From Pseudomonadota bacterium (GTDB taxonomy: Bacteria; Pseudomonadota; Alphaproteobacteria; Rhizobiales; Beijerinckiaceae), in assembly GCA_021780435.1 (NCBI GenBank), contig JAJXYV010000071.1:1-49035 (forward strand): a stretch of 49,035 nt of DNA, given 5' to 3'. Positions within the stretch are counted from its first letter, which is position 1; the number at the start of each line of letters is the position of its first letter. The notes beneath the pieces were generated by a model. That model had not been told where the DNA came from and did not search any database. It was given only the letters and a program-made list of their open reading frames with translations. This document shows, in pieces, positions 11,946-20,322 of the stretch. Position numbers and translations under genes: made by a program.

Positions 11946-12055
11946 GTTTTTCCGTGAATCGGCTTTCAGAATTAATTGGGCGCCCTGGCCGCGTGGCGCA
12001 ACGCCTTTCACGGCTTATCGCCGTAATTCACAAGACAGGCCAGCGAATCCGGCGT

Positions 12056-13153
12056 TCAGGCGGCGAAACGCGCCTTGAGGGAGCCAAACGCGTTCCGGGT
12101 CGCGGCGGCGAAGGCGCTCTTGCGGGCGAGCGCCGGCTTTTCGACGAGGCGCCAGGACAGCATGGCGACGGGAAAGACGACGGCGATGGCGAGGATGGTC
12201 AGAAGCTCCGGGGAAATGTCAGGCTTGAGGGCGATCAGGGTCTGCTGGATCGGAAAGGCGTAGATATAGACGCCATAGGAATAATCGCCCTTGGGCTCGA
12301 AAGCGCGCGGCGGTCCGCCCCGGGCATAGGCGGCAATCAGCACGAAGAGCGGAAAGACCGGCATGTAGACATAGAGCAGGGCCGGCTTCGACATGGCGCC
12401 AAGGAGCAGGACGGCGCCGAGCACGGGGAGAGCCAGGCGCGAAAGCCTGATGCGCCCGGCATGGAGGAAGATCGTGGCGCCCGCCGCGAACATGGCCGCG
12501 TTCATCGCGCCCAGATTGAACTGTCCCTCCCGCCAGAAATCGACGCCGATGGAGAGAAAGCCGGCGCCCGCGGCGAGCGGCGCGAGAATCCGGAACGCGG
12601 CCAGGCGGATTGTCGGCGCCGCCGCCAGCACGATCCAGCCGAACGCCAGGATGGCGTACATCCGCAGTTCGAGCGGAAGCGTCCACAGCGAGCGGTTGAA
12701 CTGGCCGTCGGCGGCGTTGTTCTCGAAAACGCCGGGGAGATAGTAGCGCACGCCATTGAAAAGAGTGGCCCCGCGCCAGAAATATTCGTGGGTCTTGGGC
12801 GAGCCAAGGTAGTCGGCGGCGGGCAGGGTCGTGAGAGCGAGGCCGAACCCGAAGACGGTGACGATCAGCATCGTCCAAAGACCGGGGAAGATCCGCAGGC
12901 AGCGGGACCAGAGATAGAGATTGATGTCATGGCGCTGGAAAAGGCTGCCGGTGACGAGGAAGCCGCTGATGACGAAAAACGCGTTGACCGCCATGCCGCC
13001 GAAGGACAACGGATAGCCATGGACGAGCAGGTCGAACCACATGACCGCGCCCTTCAGCACGTAACTATGGGCCAGGAGCACGACCAGGGCGGCGCTCACG
13101 CGCAACAGGTTGAAATGGTTGTTCCGGTCTCCGAGCCGGTCGCTCAGGTGCAT
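12056..13153 (-). CDS. Acyltransferase-3 family membrane protein (OafA/YrhL-like)
   Basis: FNLLRVSAALVVLLAHSYVL...GGMAVNAFFVISGFLVTGSLF...RCLRIFPGLW plus many hydrophobic segments. Confidence 0.88.
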   Translation of the reverse strand: MHLSDRLGDRNNHFNLLRVSAALVVLLAHSYVLKGAVMWFDLLVHGYPLSFGGMAVNAFFVISGFLVTGSLFQRHDINLYLWSRCLRIFPGLWTMLIVTVFGFGLALTTLPAADYLGSPKTHEYFWRGATLFNGVRYYLPGVFENNAADGQFNRSLWTLPLELRMYAILAFGWIVLAAAPTIRLAAFRILAPLAAGAGFLSIGVDFWREGQFNLGAMNAAMFAAGATIFLHAGRIRLSRLALPVLGAVLLLGAMSKPALLYVYMPVFPLFVLIAAYARGGPPRAFEPKGDYSYGVYIYAFPIQQTLIALKPDISPELLTILAIAVVFPVAMLSWRLVEKPALARKSAFAAATRNAFGSLKARFAA

Positions 13154-13327
13154 TCAATCGATCCGGGATGGCGGCGAAGAGGCGGTCGGAAATGCGCGCA
13201 AGATGCGGGCTTTTCCGTGGCGGCCCCGCCTCGAAGCCGCCCAACTTTTGTTCCCTAACCAATAATCGCCGTTCAGGCCAGTGGAATCGGGCCGCGCGCG
13301 GTCCGCGAAAAAGGATATAAGGGCGAC

Positions 13328-14155
13328 ATGAAAATGCGCATGATTTCCCGATTCGCAGAAATGAAGCGTCTGGGCGAGAAGATCGCCATGCTGACCGCCT
13401 ATGACGCCCCGCAGGCGCGGGCGCAGCAGGAGGCGCGGGTTGACGCGATCCTCGTCGGCGACAGCGTAGGCGTGAACATTCTCGGCTATGCGAGCGAGCG
13501 CGAGGTGACGCTCGCGGACATGGCTCACCACACCAGGGCGGTCCGGCGCGGCGCGCCGGAGGCCTTCATCCTCTCGGACCTGCCCTTCGCGACCTATGAC
13601 TCGCCGGAACAGGCTGTGGCCAGCGCCAAATATCTGCAGCAGGCCGGCGCCGACGCGGTGAAATTCGAAGGCGCCCACCCGGAACTCGTCCAGGTGCTCG
13701 CCGCGGCCGGCGTTCCGGTGTGCGGTCACCTCGGCTATGAGCCGCAGCATTGCGAAAGGCGAGTGCACGGCAAGACCTTCGAGGAAGCTTCGAAAATCTT
13801 CGCCGACGCCAAGATTCTCGACGAGGCGGGGGTCTTCATGCTGGTGATCGAACTGGCGCCGGCGGAGCTCGCAGCCGCCATTACGCGCGCCGTCAAGGCG
13901 GCGACGATCGGCATCGGCGCCGGGCCGCACACCGACGGTCAGGTTCTCGTCTTCCCGGACGTGCTCGGCTACACCGAGCGCAATTTCCGCCACAACCGCC
14001 GCTATGCGGAGGTCGGCGCGGCCATGCGGAACTCGGCGGCGGCCTATCTGCAGGACGTCCGCGCCGGCGCCTTCCCGACCATGGCCAATTGCTCCGCCAT
14101 GCCAGCCGAGGCTCTCGCCCAGTTCGAGGCGGAAATCCTCGAACGACAATCTTAG
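13328..14155 (+). CDS. panB: 3-methyl-2-oxobutanoate hydroxymethyltransferase
   Basis: KIAMLTAYDAPQARAQQEARVDAILVGDSVGVNILGY...HTRAVRRGAPEAFILSDLPF...VKFEGA...VCGHLGYEPQ...IGIGAGPHTDGQVLVFPDVLGY. Confidence 0.93.
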   Translation: MKMRMISRFAEMKRLGEKIAMLTAYDAPQARAQQEARVDAILVGDSVGVNILGYASEREVTLADMAHHTRAVRRGAPEAFILSDLPFATYDSPEQAVASAKYLQQAGADAVKFEGAHPELVQVLAAAGVPVCGHLGYEPQHCERRVHGKTFEEASKIFADAKILDEAGVFMLVIELAPAELAAAITRAVKAATIGIGAGPHTDGQVLVFPDVLGYTERNFRHNRRYAEVGAAMRNSAAAYLQDVRAGAFPTMANCSAMPAEALAQFEAEILERQS

Positions 14156-14356
14156 GCGGAGCCGCCCGCTCGACCGAACCGCGCGTTTCGATGACAAGAC
14201 CTCGCCGCCGCTTCTTTCGTGGGCGCGGAACGAGTTCTCTTGCAAGGGCGCGGAAGACGGCTAATCTGGACAAGGAAAAACGGCGTCGCGCCATTCTGGC
14301 GCGACGACCGGAGCCGAAAACTAAAAAAATTGTCGGCCGCCGAACGGGAGGAAAAG

Positions 14357-14650
14357 ATGTGCCATTTCTTCGCCAGTCAGCACCCGGACTCCTACGCCTT
14401 CGAGACGCGCTCGATCCGGTTGAACGGCCAGTCGACCAGCATTCGGCTTGAAAAGATCTTCTGGCGCCTTCTCGAACAGATCGCCCGCCAGCAGGACATG
14501 AGCGTGCCGCGCTTCATCTCGACCCTGCATGGCGAGGTTCTCAATCTGTGGGGCGAGGTGGCGAATTTCACCTCCCATCTGCGCTGCATCTGCGTCGTCG
14601 CCCTGGAGAACGGGCCGGAAGCGGCGCTGGAGCGGCGGCGGGTCGCCTGA
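14357..14650 (+). CDS. Ribbon-helix-helix domain protein
   Basis: ETRSIRLNGQSTSIRLEKIFWRLLEQIARQQDMSVPRFISTLHGEV resembles RHH_4-type domains; ATG preceded by a GGGAGG ribosome site. Confidence 0.7.
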   Translation: MCHFFASQHPDSYAFETRSIRLNGQSTSIRLEKIFWRLLEQIARQQDMSVPRFISTLHGEVLNLWGEVANFTSHLRCICVVALENGPEAALERRRVA

Positions 14651-14753
14651 CAAATTCTGACCGGACGTAACATCGGAATACCACCCGCGGCTTCGGTCTG
14701 CGGCTAGTCTTTCTTCCGCATGCGCATCGCGCGACAAGCAGGAAAGGCAGAAG

Positions 14754-15149
14754 ATGGCGAAGGCGATTCACGCCATGATCCGCGTTCTCGACGAACAGCG
14801 GTCGCTCGATTTCTATGACAAGGCCTTCGGGCTGAAAGTGTCCAGCCGGCTGGACTTTCCCGGCTTCACCCTGATCTACCTGCGCAATCCGGAAGCCGAT
14901 TTCGAAATCGAGCTGACGGTCAACAAGGGCCGCGCCGAACCTTACGCGCAGGGCGAGGCCTATGGCCATATCGCCTTCGTCGTGGACGACCTCGCGGCGG
15001 AGCACGCCCGTTTTCAGAGCCTTGGCCTCAATCCGCTCGACATCAAGGAATTCGCGCCGGACGGGAGCCTGATCGCGCGCTTTTTCTTCGTCCAGGACCC
15101 GGACGGCTACAAATACGAGGTGCTGCAGCGTCACGGCCATTATCGATAA
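14754..15149 (+). CDS. gloA: VOC-family lactoylglutathione lyase-like protein
   Basis: AIHAMIRVLDEQRSLDFYDKAFGLKVSSRLDFPGFTLIYLRNPEADFEIELTVN...YGHIAFVVDDL...FFVQDPDGYKYEVLQR. Confidence 0.85.
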   Translation: MAKAIHAMIRVLDEQRSLDFYDKAFGLKVSSRLDFPGFTLIYLRNPEADFEIELTVNKGRAEPYAQGEAYGHIAFVVDDLAAEHARFQSLGLNPLDIKEFAPDGSLIARFFFVQDPDGYKYEVLQRHGHYR

Positions 15150-15227
15150 CGCAGGCTTGCGCGCGCCGCAGAAGCCCCGAACGGGCCGCGGCGCGCTGAA
15201 CACCAGAAAAGCTCAAGGGAGAAGCTC

Positions 15228-15776
15228 ATGCTCGGACACCACGGCGCCCACGCGCCTCATTCACCTGGTCGACGTCTGTTTCTGAGGCGGTCGTCGGAAA
15301 TCGCCTTCGCCGCGGCGGTCGCGGTCAGTTCAGGCGGCGCGCTGATCAGCGCCACCGAAGCCTGGGGGCTCGAGGTCAAGGGATTGCAGCCCGAAACCAT
15401 GAAAACCCTGATCCTGATGTCGCGCGACATCTATCCGCACGACCGCCTCGCCGACCGCTATTACGCGATCGCGGCAAAGCCCTTCGACGAGAAGGCGGCG
15501 GCCGATCCGGCGCAGAAAGACATGTTCGAAAAGGGCGTGGCCGCGCTCAACGCCTTGGCGGGGCCGGGCGGCTATGTCGGAACCGGCTGGGAGGCCGATC
15601 GCGTCGCCCTCCTGCACAAGATCTCGGACCAGCCGATGTTCGAGGCGGTGCGCTCGACGCTTGTCGTGTCTCTCTACAACCAACAGGAGATCTGGCCGAT
15701 CTTCGGCTACGAGGGCGAGTCCTTTTCCAAGGGCGGCTACATCCATCGCGGCTTCGACGACCTCGACTGGCTGTGA
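15228..15776 (+). CDS. Tat-exported small subunit associated with a GMC dehydrogenase (gluconate 2-dehydrogenase subunit 3-like)
   Basis: N-terminus SPGRRLFLRRSSEIAFAAAVAVSSGGALISATEAWG looks like a twin-arginine signal peptide; 25 bp upstream of a GMC oxidoreductase. Family assignment is from context. Confidence 0.6.
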   Translation: MLGHHGAHAPHSPGRRLFLRRSSEIAFAAAVAVSSGGALISATEAWGLEVKGLQPETMKTLILMSRDIYPHDRLADRYYAIAAKPFDEKAAADPAQKDMFEKGVAALNALAGPGGYVGTGWEADRVALLHKISDQPMFEAVRSTLVVSLYNQQEIWPIFGYEGESFSKGGYIHRGFDDLDWL

Positions 15777-15800
15777 ACGACACGAATTCGGGAGAGGACA

Positions 15801-17372
15801 ATGGCTGCAAAATTCGACCTCAACGACGACAATGTCGTCGTCATCATCGGCTCCGGCGCCGGCGGCGGAACGCTCGGCAACGAACTGGCGCAAAAGGGCG
15901 TGAATGTCGTCATTCTCGAAGCGGGCAAGCGATATACGATCGAGGATTTCATCAATGACGAGTGGGCGAGCTTCGCCCAGCTCGCCTGGACCGACGCGCG
16001 CACGACCTCGGGGACCTGGCGGGTCGCCAAGAACTTCCCCAATCTTCCGGCCTGGATCGTCAAGGCGGTCGGCGGCACCACCACCCATTGGGCCGGCGCG
16101 TCGCTGCGTTTCCAGCCCCATGAATTCAAGGCGCTCACGACCTATGGCAAGGTCGAGGGCGCCAATCTGCACGACTGGCCGCTGACGCTGGAGGAGATGG
16201 AGCCCTTCTACGCCCGCGCCGAGGACAAGATGGGCGTGACGCGCACCAACGGCCTCCCCGGCCTGCCCGGCAACAATAATTTCAAGGTGTTCAAGGCCGG
16301 CGCCGACAAGCTCGGCTACAAGGAATGCAACACTGGGCATATGGCGATCAATTCGGTTCCGCGCGACAACCGCAATTCCTGCCAGCAGACCGGTTTCTGC
16401 TTCCAGGGCTGCAAATGGGGCGCGAAATGGTCCACGCTCTATACCGAAATTCCCAAGGGCGAGACGACCGGCCACATGGAAGTCCGCCCCGAGTCGCGGG
16501 TGCTGCGGGTCGAGCACGACGATTCCGGCAAGGTCAACGCCGTCGTCTATGTCGACAAGGACGGAGCCCGGCAGCGCCAGAAGGCGCGGATCGTCTGCGT
16601 CGCCGGCAATTCCATCGAAAGCCCGCGCCTGCTCCTCAATTCCGCCTCGTCGAAATATCCCGACGGCCTCGGCAATTCCTCCGGCCAGGTGGGCCGCAAT
16701 TACATGCGCCATGTCACCGGCTCGGTCTATGGCGTGTTCGAAAAGCCGGTGCACATGTATCGCGGCACGACCATGGCCGGGATCATCCGCGACGAGGCGC
16801 GCAACGATCCGGGCCGCGGCTTCGTCGGCGGTTATGAGTTCGAGACGCTTTCGCTCGGCATTCCCTTCATGGCGGCCTTTCTCGATCCGGGCGCCTGGGG
16901 CCGCTCCTTCACCAGCGCCATGGACGATTATCCGAACATGGCCGGCATGTGGATCGTCGGCGAGGACATGCCGCAGGAAAGCAATCGCGTCACCCTCAGC
17001 CCGACGGTCAAGGACAAGTTCGGCCTGCCAGTCGCCGACGTCCATTTCGACGATCATCCCAATGACGTCGCCATGCGCAGCCACGCCTATGGCCAGGGAC
17101 AGAAGCTCTATGACGCGGTCGGCGCGGTCCGGACCCTCCCGACGCCGCCCTATCCCTCGACCCATAATCTCGGGACCAACCGCATGAGCGAGAAGGCAAG
17201 CGATGGCGTGGTCAACAAATGGGGCCAGAGCCACGACATCAGGAACCTGTTCGTGTCCGACGGCAGCCAGTTCACGACCGGCGGGGCGGAAAACCCGACT
17301 CTGACCATCGTGGCCCTGGCGATCCGGCAGGCCGAATATATCGCCGCGCAGATGAACGCTCGGGCGATCTGA
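15801..17372 (+). CDS. GMC-family oxidoreductase (FAD-dependent dehydrogenase)
   Basis: VVVIIGSGAGGGTLGNELAQKGVNVVILEAGKRY (FAD dinucleotide fold); C-terminal HNLGTNRMSEKASDGVVNKWGQSHDIRNLFVSDGSQFTTGGAENPTLTIVALAIRQA (GMC_C). Confidence 0.9.
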   Translation: MAAKFDLNDDNVVVIIGSGAGGGTLGNELAQKGVNVVILEAGKRYTIEDFINDEWASFAQLAWTDARTTSGTWRVAKNFPNLPAWIVKAVGGTTTHWAGASLRFQPHEFKALTTYGKVEGANLHDWPLTLEEMEPFYARAEDKMGVTRTNGLPGLPGNNNFKVFKAGADKLGYKECNTGHMAINSVPRDNRNSCQQTGFCFQGCKWGAKWSTLYTEIPKGETTGHMEVRPESRVLRVEHDDSGKVNAVVYVDKDGARQRQKARIVCVAGNSIESPRLLLNSASSKYPDGLGNSSGQVGRNYMRHVTGSVYGVFEKPVHMYRGTTMAGIIRDEARNDPGRGFVGGYEFETLSLGIPFMAAFLDPGAWGRSFTSAMDDYPNMAGMWIVGEDMPQESNRVTLSPTVKDKFGLPVADVHFDDHPNDVAMRSHAYGQGQKLYDAVGAVRTLPTPPYPSTHNLGTNRMSEKASDGVVNKWGQSHDIRNLFVSDGSQFTTGGAENPTLTIVALAIRQAEYIAAQMNARAI

Positions 17373-17381
17373 CCTGACGAA

Positions 17382-17420
17382 CCAAAAAAAAGCGCCGGCC
17401 GTCGCGTGACGCCCGGCGCT
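17382..17420 (-). terminator. carA terminator
   Basis: Reverse-strand hairpin AGCGCCGG...CCGGCGCT followed by TTTTTTTTGG, directly after the carA stop. Confidence 0.8.
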
Positions 17421-17440
17421 TCGCATTTTCCGCGGCCTTT

Positions 17441-18631
17441 TTACGCCGCGCGGCGCTTTTCCATCATTTCGATGAAGCGCGCGAAGAGATAATGGCTGTC
17501 CTGCGGGCCGGGCGAGGCCTCGGGATGGTGCTGGACCGAGAAGGCCGGGCGGTCGGTCAAGGCGATGCCGCAATTCGAGCCGTCGAACAGGGACTTGTGG
17601 GTCTCGACCGCATTGGCCGGCAGGCTGGCCGGATCGACCGCGAAACCGTGGTTCATCGAGACGATTTCGACCTTGTGGGTGGTGAAATCCTTGACCGGAT
17701 GATTGGCGCCGTGGTGGCCCTGGCGCATTTTCATCGTTTTGGCGCCGACGGCGAGGGCCATCATCTGGTGGCCCAGACAAATGCCGAAGGTCGGAATGCG
17801 GGCTTCAAGGATCTTGCGAATGGTCGGCACGGCATATTTGCCAGTTTCCGCCGGATCGCCGGGGCCGTTGGAGAGAAAGACGCCGTCGGGCTTGAGCGCG
17901 AGAATCTCTTCCGCGCTGGCCGTCGCCGGCACGACTTTCACGTCGCAGCCGGCTTCCGCCAGCAGGCGCAGGATGTTGCGCTTCACGCCGAAGTCCAGCG
18001 CCACGACCTTGTATCTGGTCCCGTCCTGAGCGCCATAGCCCGAGCCGAGCTTCCAGGTCGTTTCCGTCCAGCCGTAGTTTTTGGCGGCGGTGACGCCGGG
18101 CACGAGGTCCATTCCGTTGATCCCGGGCCAGGCCGCAGCTTCCTTCCTGAGCGCGTCGAGGTCGAAGACGCCGTCGGGATCATGGGCGATGACCGCATTG
18201 GGCATGCCCTTTTCGCGGATCAGGACGGTGAGGGCGCGGGTGTCGATTCCGGCGAGGCCGATGATCCCGCGCGCCTTGAGCCATTCGTCGAAACCCTTGC
18301 GGGCGCGGAAATTCGAAGGCGCGGTCACGGGGGACTGGACGATCGCCCCGCGCGCGCCCTGGACATGTTCGATATCGACGGTCTCGACGTCCTCGTCATT
18401 GGCGCCGACATTGCCGATGTGGGGAAAGGTGAAGGTGACGATCTGTCCGGCATAGGATGGGTCGGTCAGGATTTCCTGATAACCGGTCATCGCCGTGTTG
18501 AAGCAGACCTCGCCAACGGCCTTGCCGGTCGCGCCGAAGCCGACGCCTTCGATCACCGTTCCGTCCGCCATGACCAGCAAGGCGGTGGGCTTGGGCTTTA
18601 CCCAACCCTGTTCTTTGGCTTGATCCTGCAT
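17441..18631 (-). CDS. carA: Carbamoyl-phosphate synthase small subunit
   Basis: TALLVMADGTVIEGVGFGATGKAVGEVCFNTAMTGYQEILTDPSYAGQIVTFTFPHIGNVG...PTFGICLGHQMMALAVGAKT...; internal ATG chosen over the long ORF start. Confidence 0.96.
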   Translation of the reverse strand: MQDQAKEQGWVKPKPTALLVMADGTVIEGVGFGATGKAVGEVCFNTAMTGYQEILTDPSYAGQIVTFTFPHIGNVGANDEDVETVDIEHVQGARGAIVQSPVTAPSNFRARKGFDEWLKARGIIGLAGIDTRALTVLIREKGMPNAVIAHDPDGVFDLDALRKEAAAWPGINGMDLVPGVTAAKNYGWTETTWKLGSGYGAQDGTRYKVVALDFGVKRNILRLLAEAGCDVKVVPATASAEEILALKPDGVFLSNGPGDPAETGKYAVPTIRKILEARIPTFGICLGHQMMALAVGAKTMKMRQGHHGANHPVKDFTTHKVEIVSMNHGFAVDPASLPANAVETHKSLFDGSNCGIALTDRPAFSVQHHPEASPGPQDSHYLFARFIEMMEKRRAA

Positions 18632-18746
18632 CCTGACCACTCTAGAGATTTGCGCGGATGAGCCGCCTCCGGCGGGCCCTCGACCGCTTGCATTTAAGAG
18701 GGTTGTTTTCCGCGCGCAAGTTTTGTGAGCAATTTGGCGGGCGGAG

Positions 18747-19217
18747 ATGGAACAGGAAGAGATCATGCTGCGCGAACAATTCACTTCCGAGCTCAAACTG
18801 GCCATGAAGGCGGGCGAAAAGCGCCGCGTCGAGACCATTCGCATGATCTCCGCCGCGCTCAAGGACAAGGACATCGAGGCGCGCGGCGCCGGCAAGGAGG
18901 TCGGCGAGGACGACATCCTCGCCCTGCTGCAGAAGCTGGTGAAGAGCCGGCAGGAATCGGCGGAAATCTACGACAAGAACGCTCGCCCCGAACTCGCCGC
19001 CCAGGAGCGCGAGGAAATCGCGATCATCTCCGGCTTCCTGCCGCAGCCGATGAGCGAGGCGGAAGTCGCCGCCGCGATCCAGGCCGCGATCGCCGAGACC
19101 GCGGCATCCTCGATCAAGGACATGGGCAAGGTCATCGCCGAGCTGAAGGCGCGCCACGCCGGCAAAATGGATTTCGCCAAGGTCAGCGGCCTGGTCAAGG
19201 CGGCGCTTGCCGGATAA
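18747..19217 (+). CDS. GatB/YqeY domain protein
   Basis: FTSELKLAMKAGEKRRVETIRMISAALKDKDIEAR...YDKNARPELAAQEREEIAIISGFLPQPMSEAE...DMGKVIAELKARHAGKMDFAKVSGLVK; start could be 18765. Confidence 0.92.
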   Translation: MEQEEIMLREQFTSELKLAMKAGEKRRVETIRMISAALKDKDIEARGAGKEVGEDDILALLQKLVKSRQESAEIYDKNARPELAAQEREEIAIISGFLPQPMSEAEVAAAIQAAIAETAASSIKDMGKVIAELKARHAGKMDFAKVSGLVKAALAG

Positions 19218-19290
19218 TTCGCCGCGATTCCTTAACCGTCCGGCAGGTCTTGCCGTCTAGGCTCCGTCCGCGCGTTCGGCGCGGGAGAGC

Positions 19291-19860
19291 GTGGCGAAAA
19301 TGAAGCAGATCGCGAAACTGGCCGTTGTGGTGGGGCTCTCGGCCCTGCTTTTCGTCGCGGCCGTGCAGAACCACTGGTTCGCTCGCGGCGCCGACCGCCT
19401 CCAGGCCGTTCCCGCGCCGCGCGGGGCCGAGGCCGTCGCCCCGCAAGGGCCGCGCGCCTCCGCCATGGCGTCCGCCGCCCACTTCGGTTTCGGCGTCGTC
19501 GAGCTTGAGCCGGACCGCAATGCGCAATACCGCACCGATGTCGAGATCGACGGCGCCCGCATCCAGGCTTTGGTGGACACCGGCGCAACCTATGTCGTTC
19601 TGAGCGCGGAAGACGCGCGCGCGCTCAATATCGATCCGCCGGTCTCGGCTTACACGGTTCAGGCCCACACCGCCAACGGAACGGCGCTGCTCGCGCTCAC
19701 CCGGCTGCGCGAGGTCAGGGTCGGCGAAATCACGGTTTCAGATGTCGAGGCTCTTGTCGCCAAGCCCGGTCAGACATCCGTCAGCCTGCTCGGCATGAGC
19801 TTCCTGAAAAAACTCGCCAGCTTTCAGGTCGCCGACGGGCGCTTCATGATGAAGCAATAA
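19291..19860 (+). CDS. TIGR02281-type clan AA retropepsin-like aspartic protease, membrane anchored
   Basis: N-terminal TM; VEIDGARIQALVDTGATYVVLSAEDARAL (DTGAT active site), LLGMSFLKKLASFQV. Confidence 0.88.
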   Translation: MAKMKQIAKLAVVVGLSALLFVAAVQNHWFARGADRLQAVPAPRGAEAVAPQGPRASAMASAAHFGFGVVELEPDRNAQYRTDVEIDGARIQALVDTGATYVVLSAEDARALNIDPPVSAYTVQAHTANGTALLALTRLREVRVGEITVSDVEALVAKPGQTSVSLLGMSFLKKLASFQVADGRFMMKQ

Positions 19861-19887
19861 AAAAGGCGGCCGCCGGGCCGCCTTTCT
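19860..19887. terminator. Bidirectional terminator between the aspartic protease gene and rpmE
   Basis: AAAAAGGCGGCCGCCGGGCCGCCTTTC hairpin between convergent genes. Confidence 0.75.
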
Positions 19888-19906
19888 GTCTCGAAACCTT
19901 CCCGTC

Positions 19907-20137
19907 TCACTTCTTGCCGAAGGAGAGGCCGCCGAAGCGCGAGTTGAAGCGCGAGAGGCGGCCGCCGCGGTCGAGCAGCTGCTGCGAGCCGCCGGTCCAG
20001 GCCGGATGGGTCGTGGGATCAATGTCGAGATTGAGGGTGTCGCCTTCCTTGCCCAAGGTCGAGCGGGTCAGGAATTCGGTCCCGTTGGTCATGACGACCT
20101 TGATCGTGTGGTAATCGGGATGGATATCGGACTTCAT
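19907..20137 (-). CDS. rpmE: 50S ribosomal protein L31 (cysteine-less type)
   Basis: [76 protein letters not shown]. Confidence 0.95.
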   Translation of the reverse strand: MKSDIHPDYHTIKVVMTNGTEFLTRSTLGKEGDTLNLDIDPTTHPAWTGGSQQLLDRGGRLSRFNSRFGGLSFGKK

Positions 20138-20322
20138 GGTTTCAACCCCGCGGCTTCCGTGACGGATCGCCGCCTTGGAGCCCAAAAATGAAGCGCCTCA
20201 CGGCGCCGGAAACGTGGAAGGACGCCTCTTATACCAGAGCGCCGAAGAGAGCAAGACGGATCGGGCGATTGGTCGCGCCCAAAATCTTTCCCCTTTCCGC
20301 CGCGCCGCCCTATATAGGCGGG

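Noticed and set aside
15330-17780. 816-aa reverse ORF antisense to the GMC operon
   Set aside because: Shadow ORF opposite well-supported genes.
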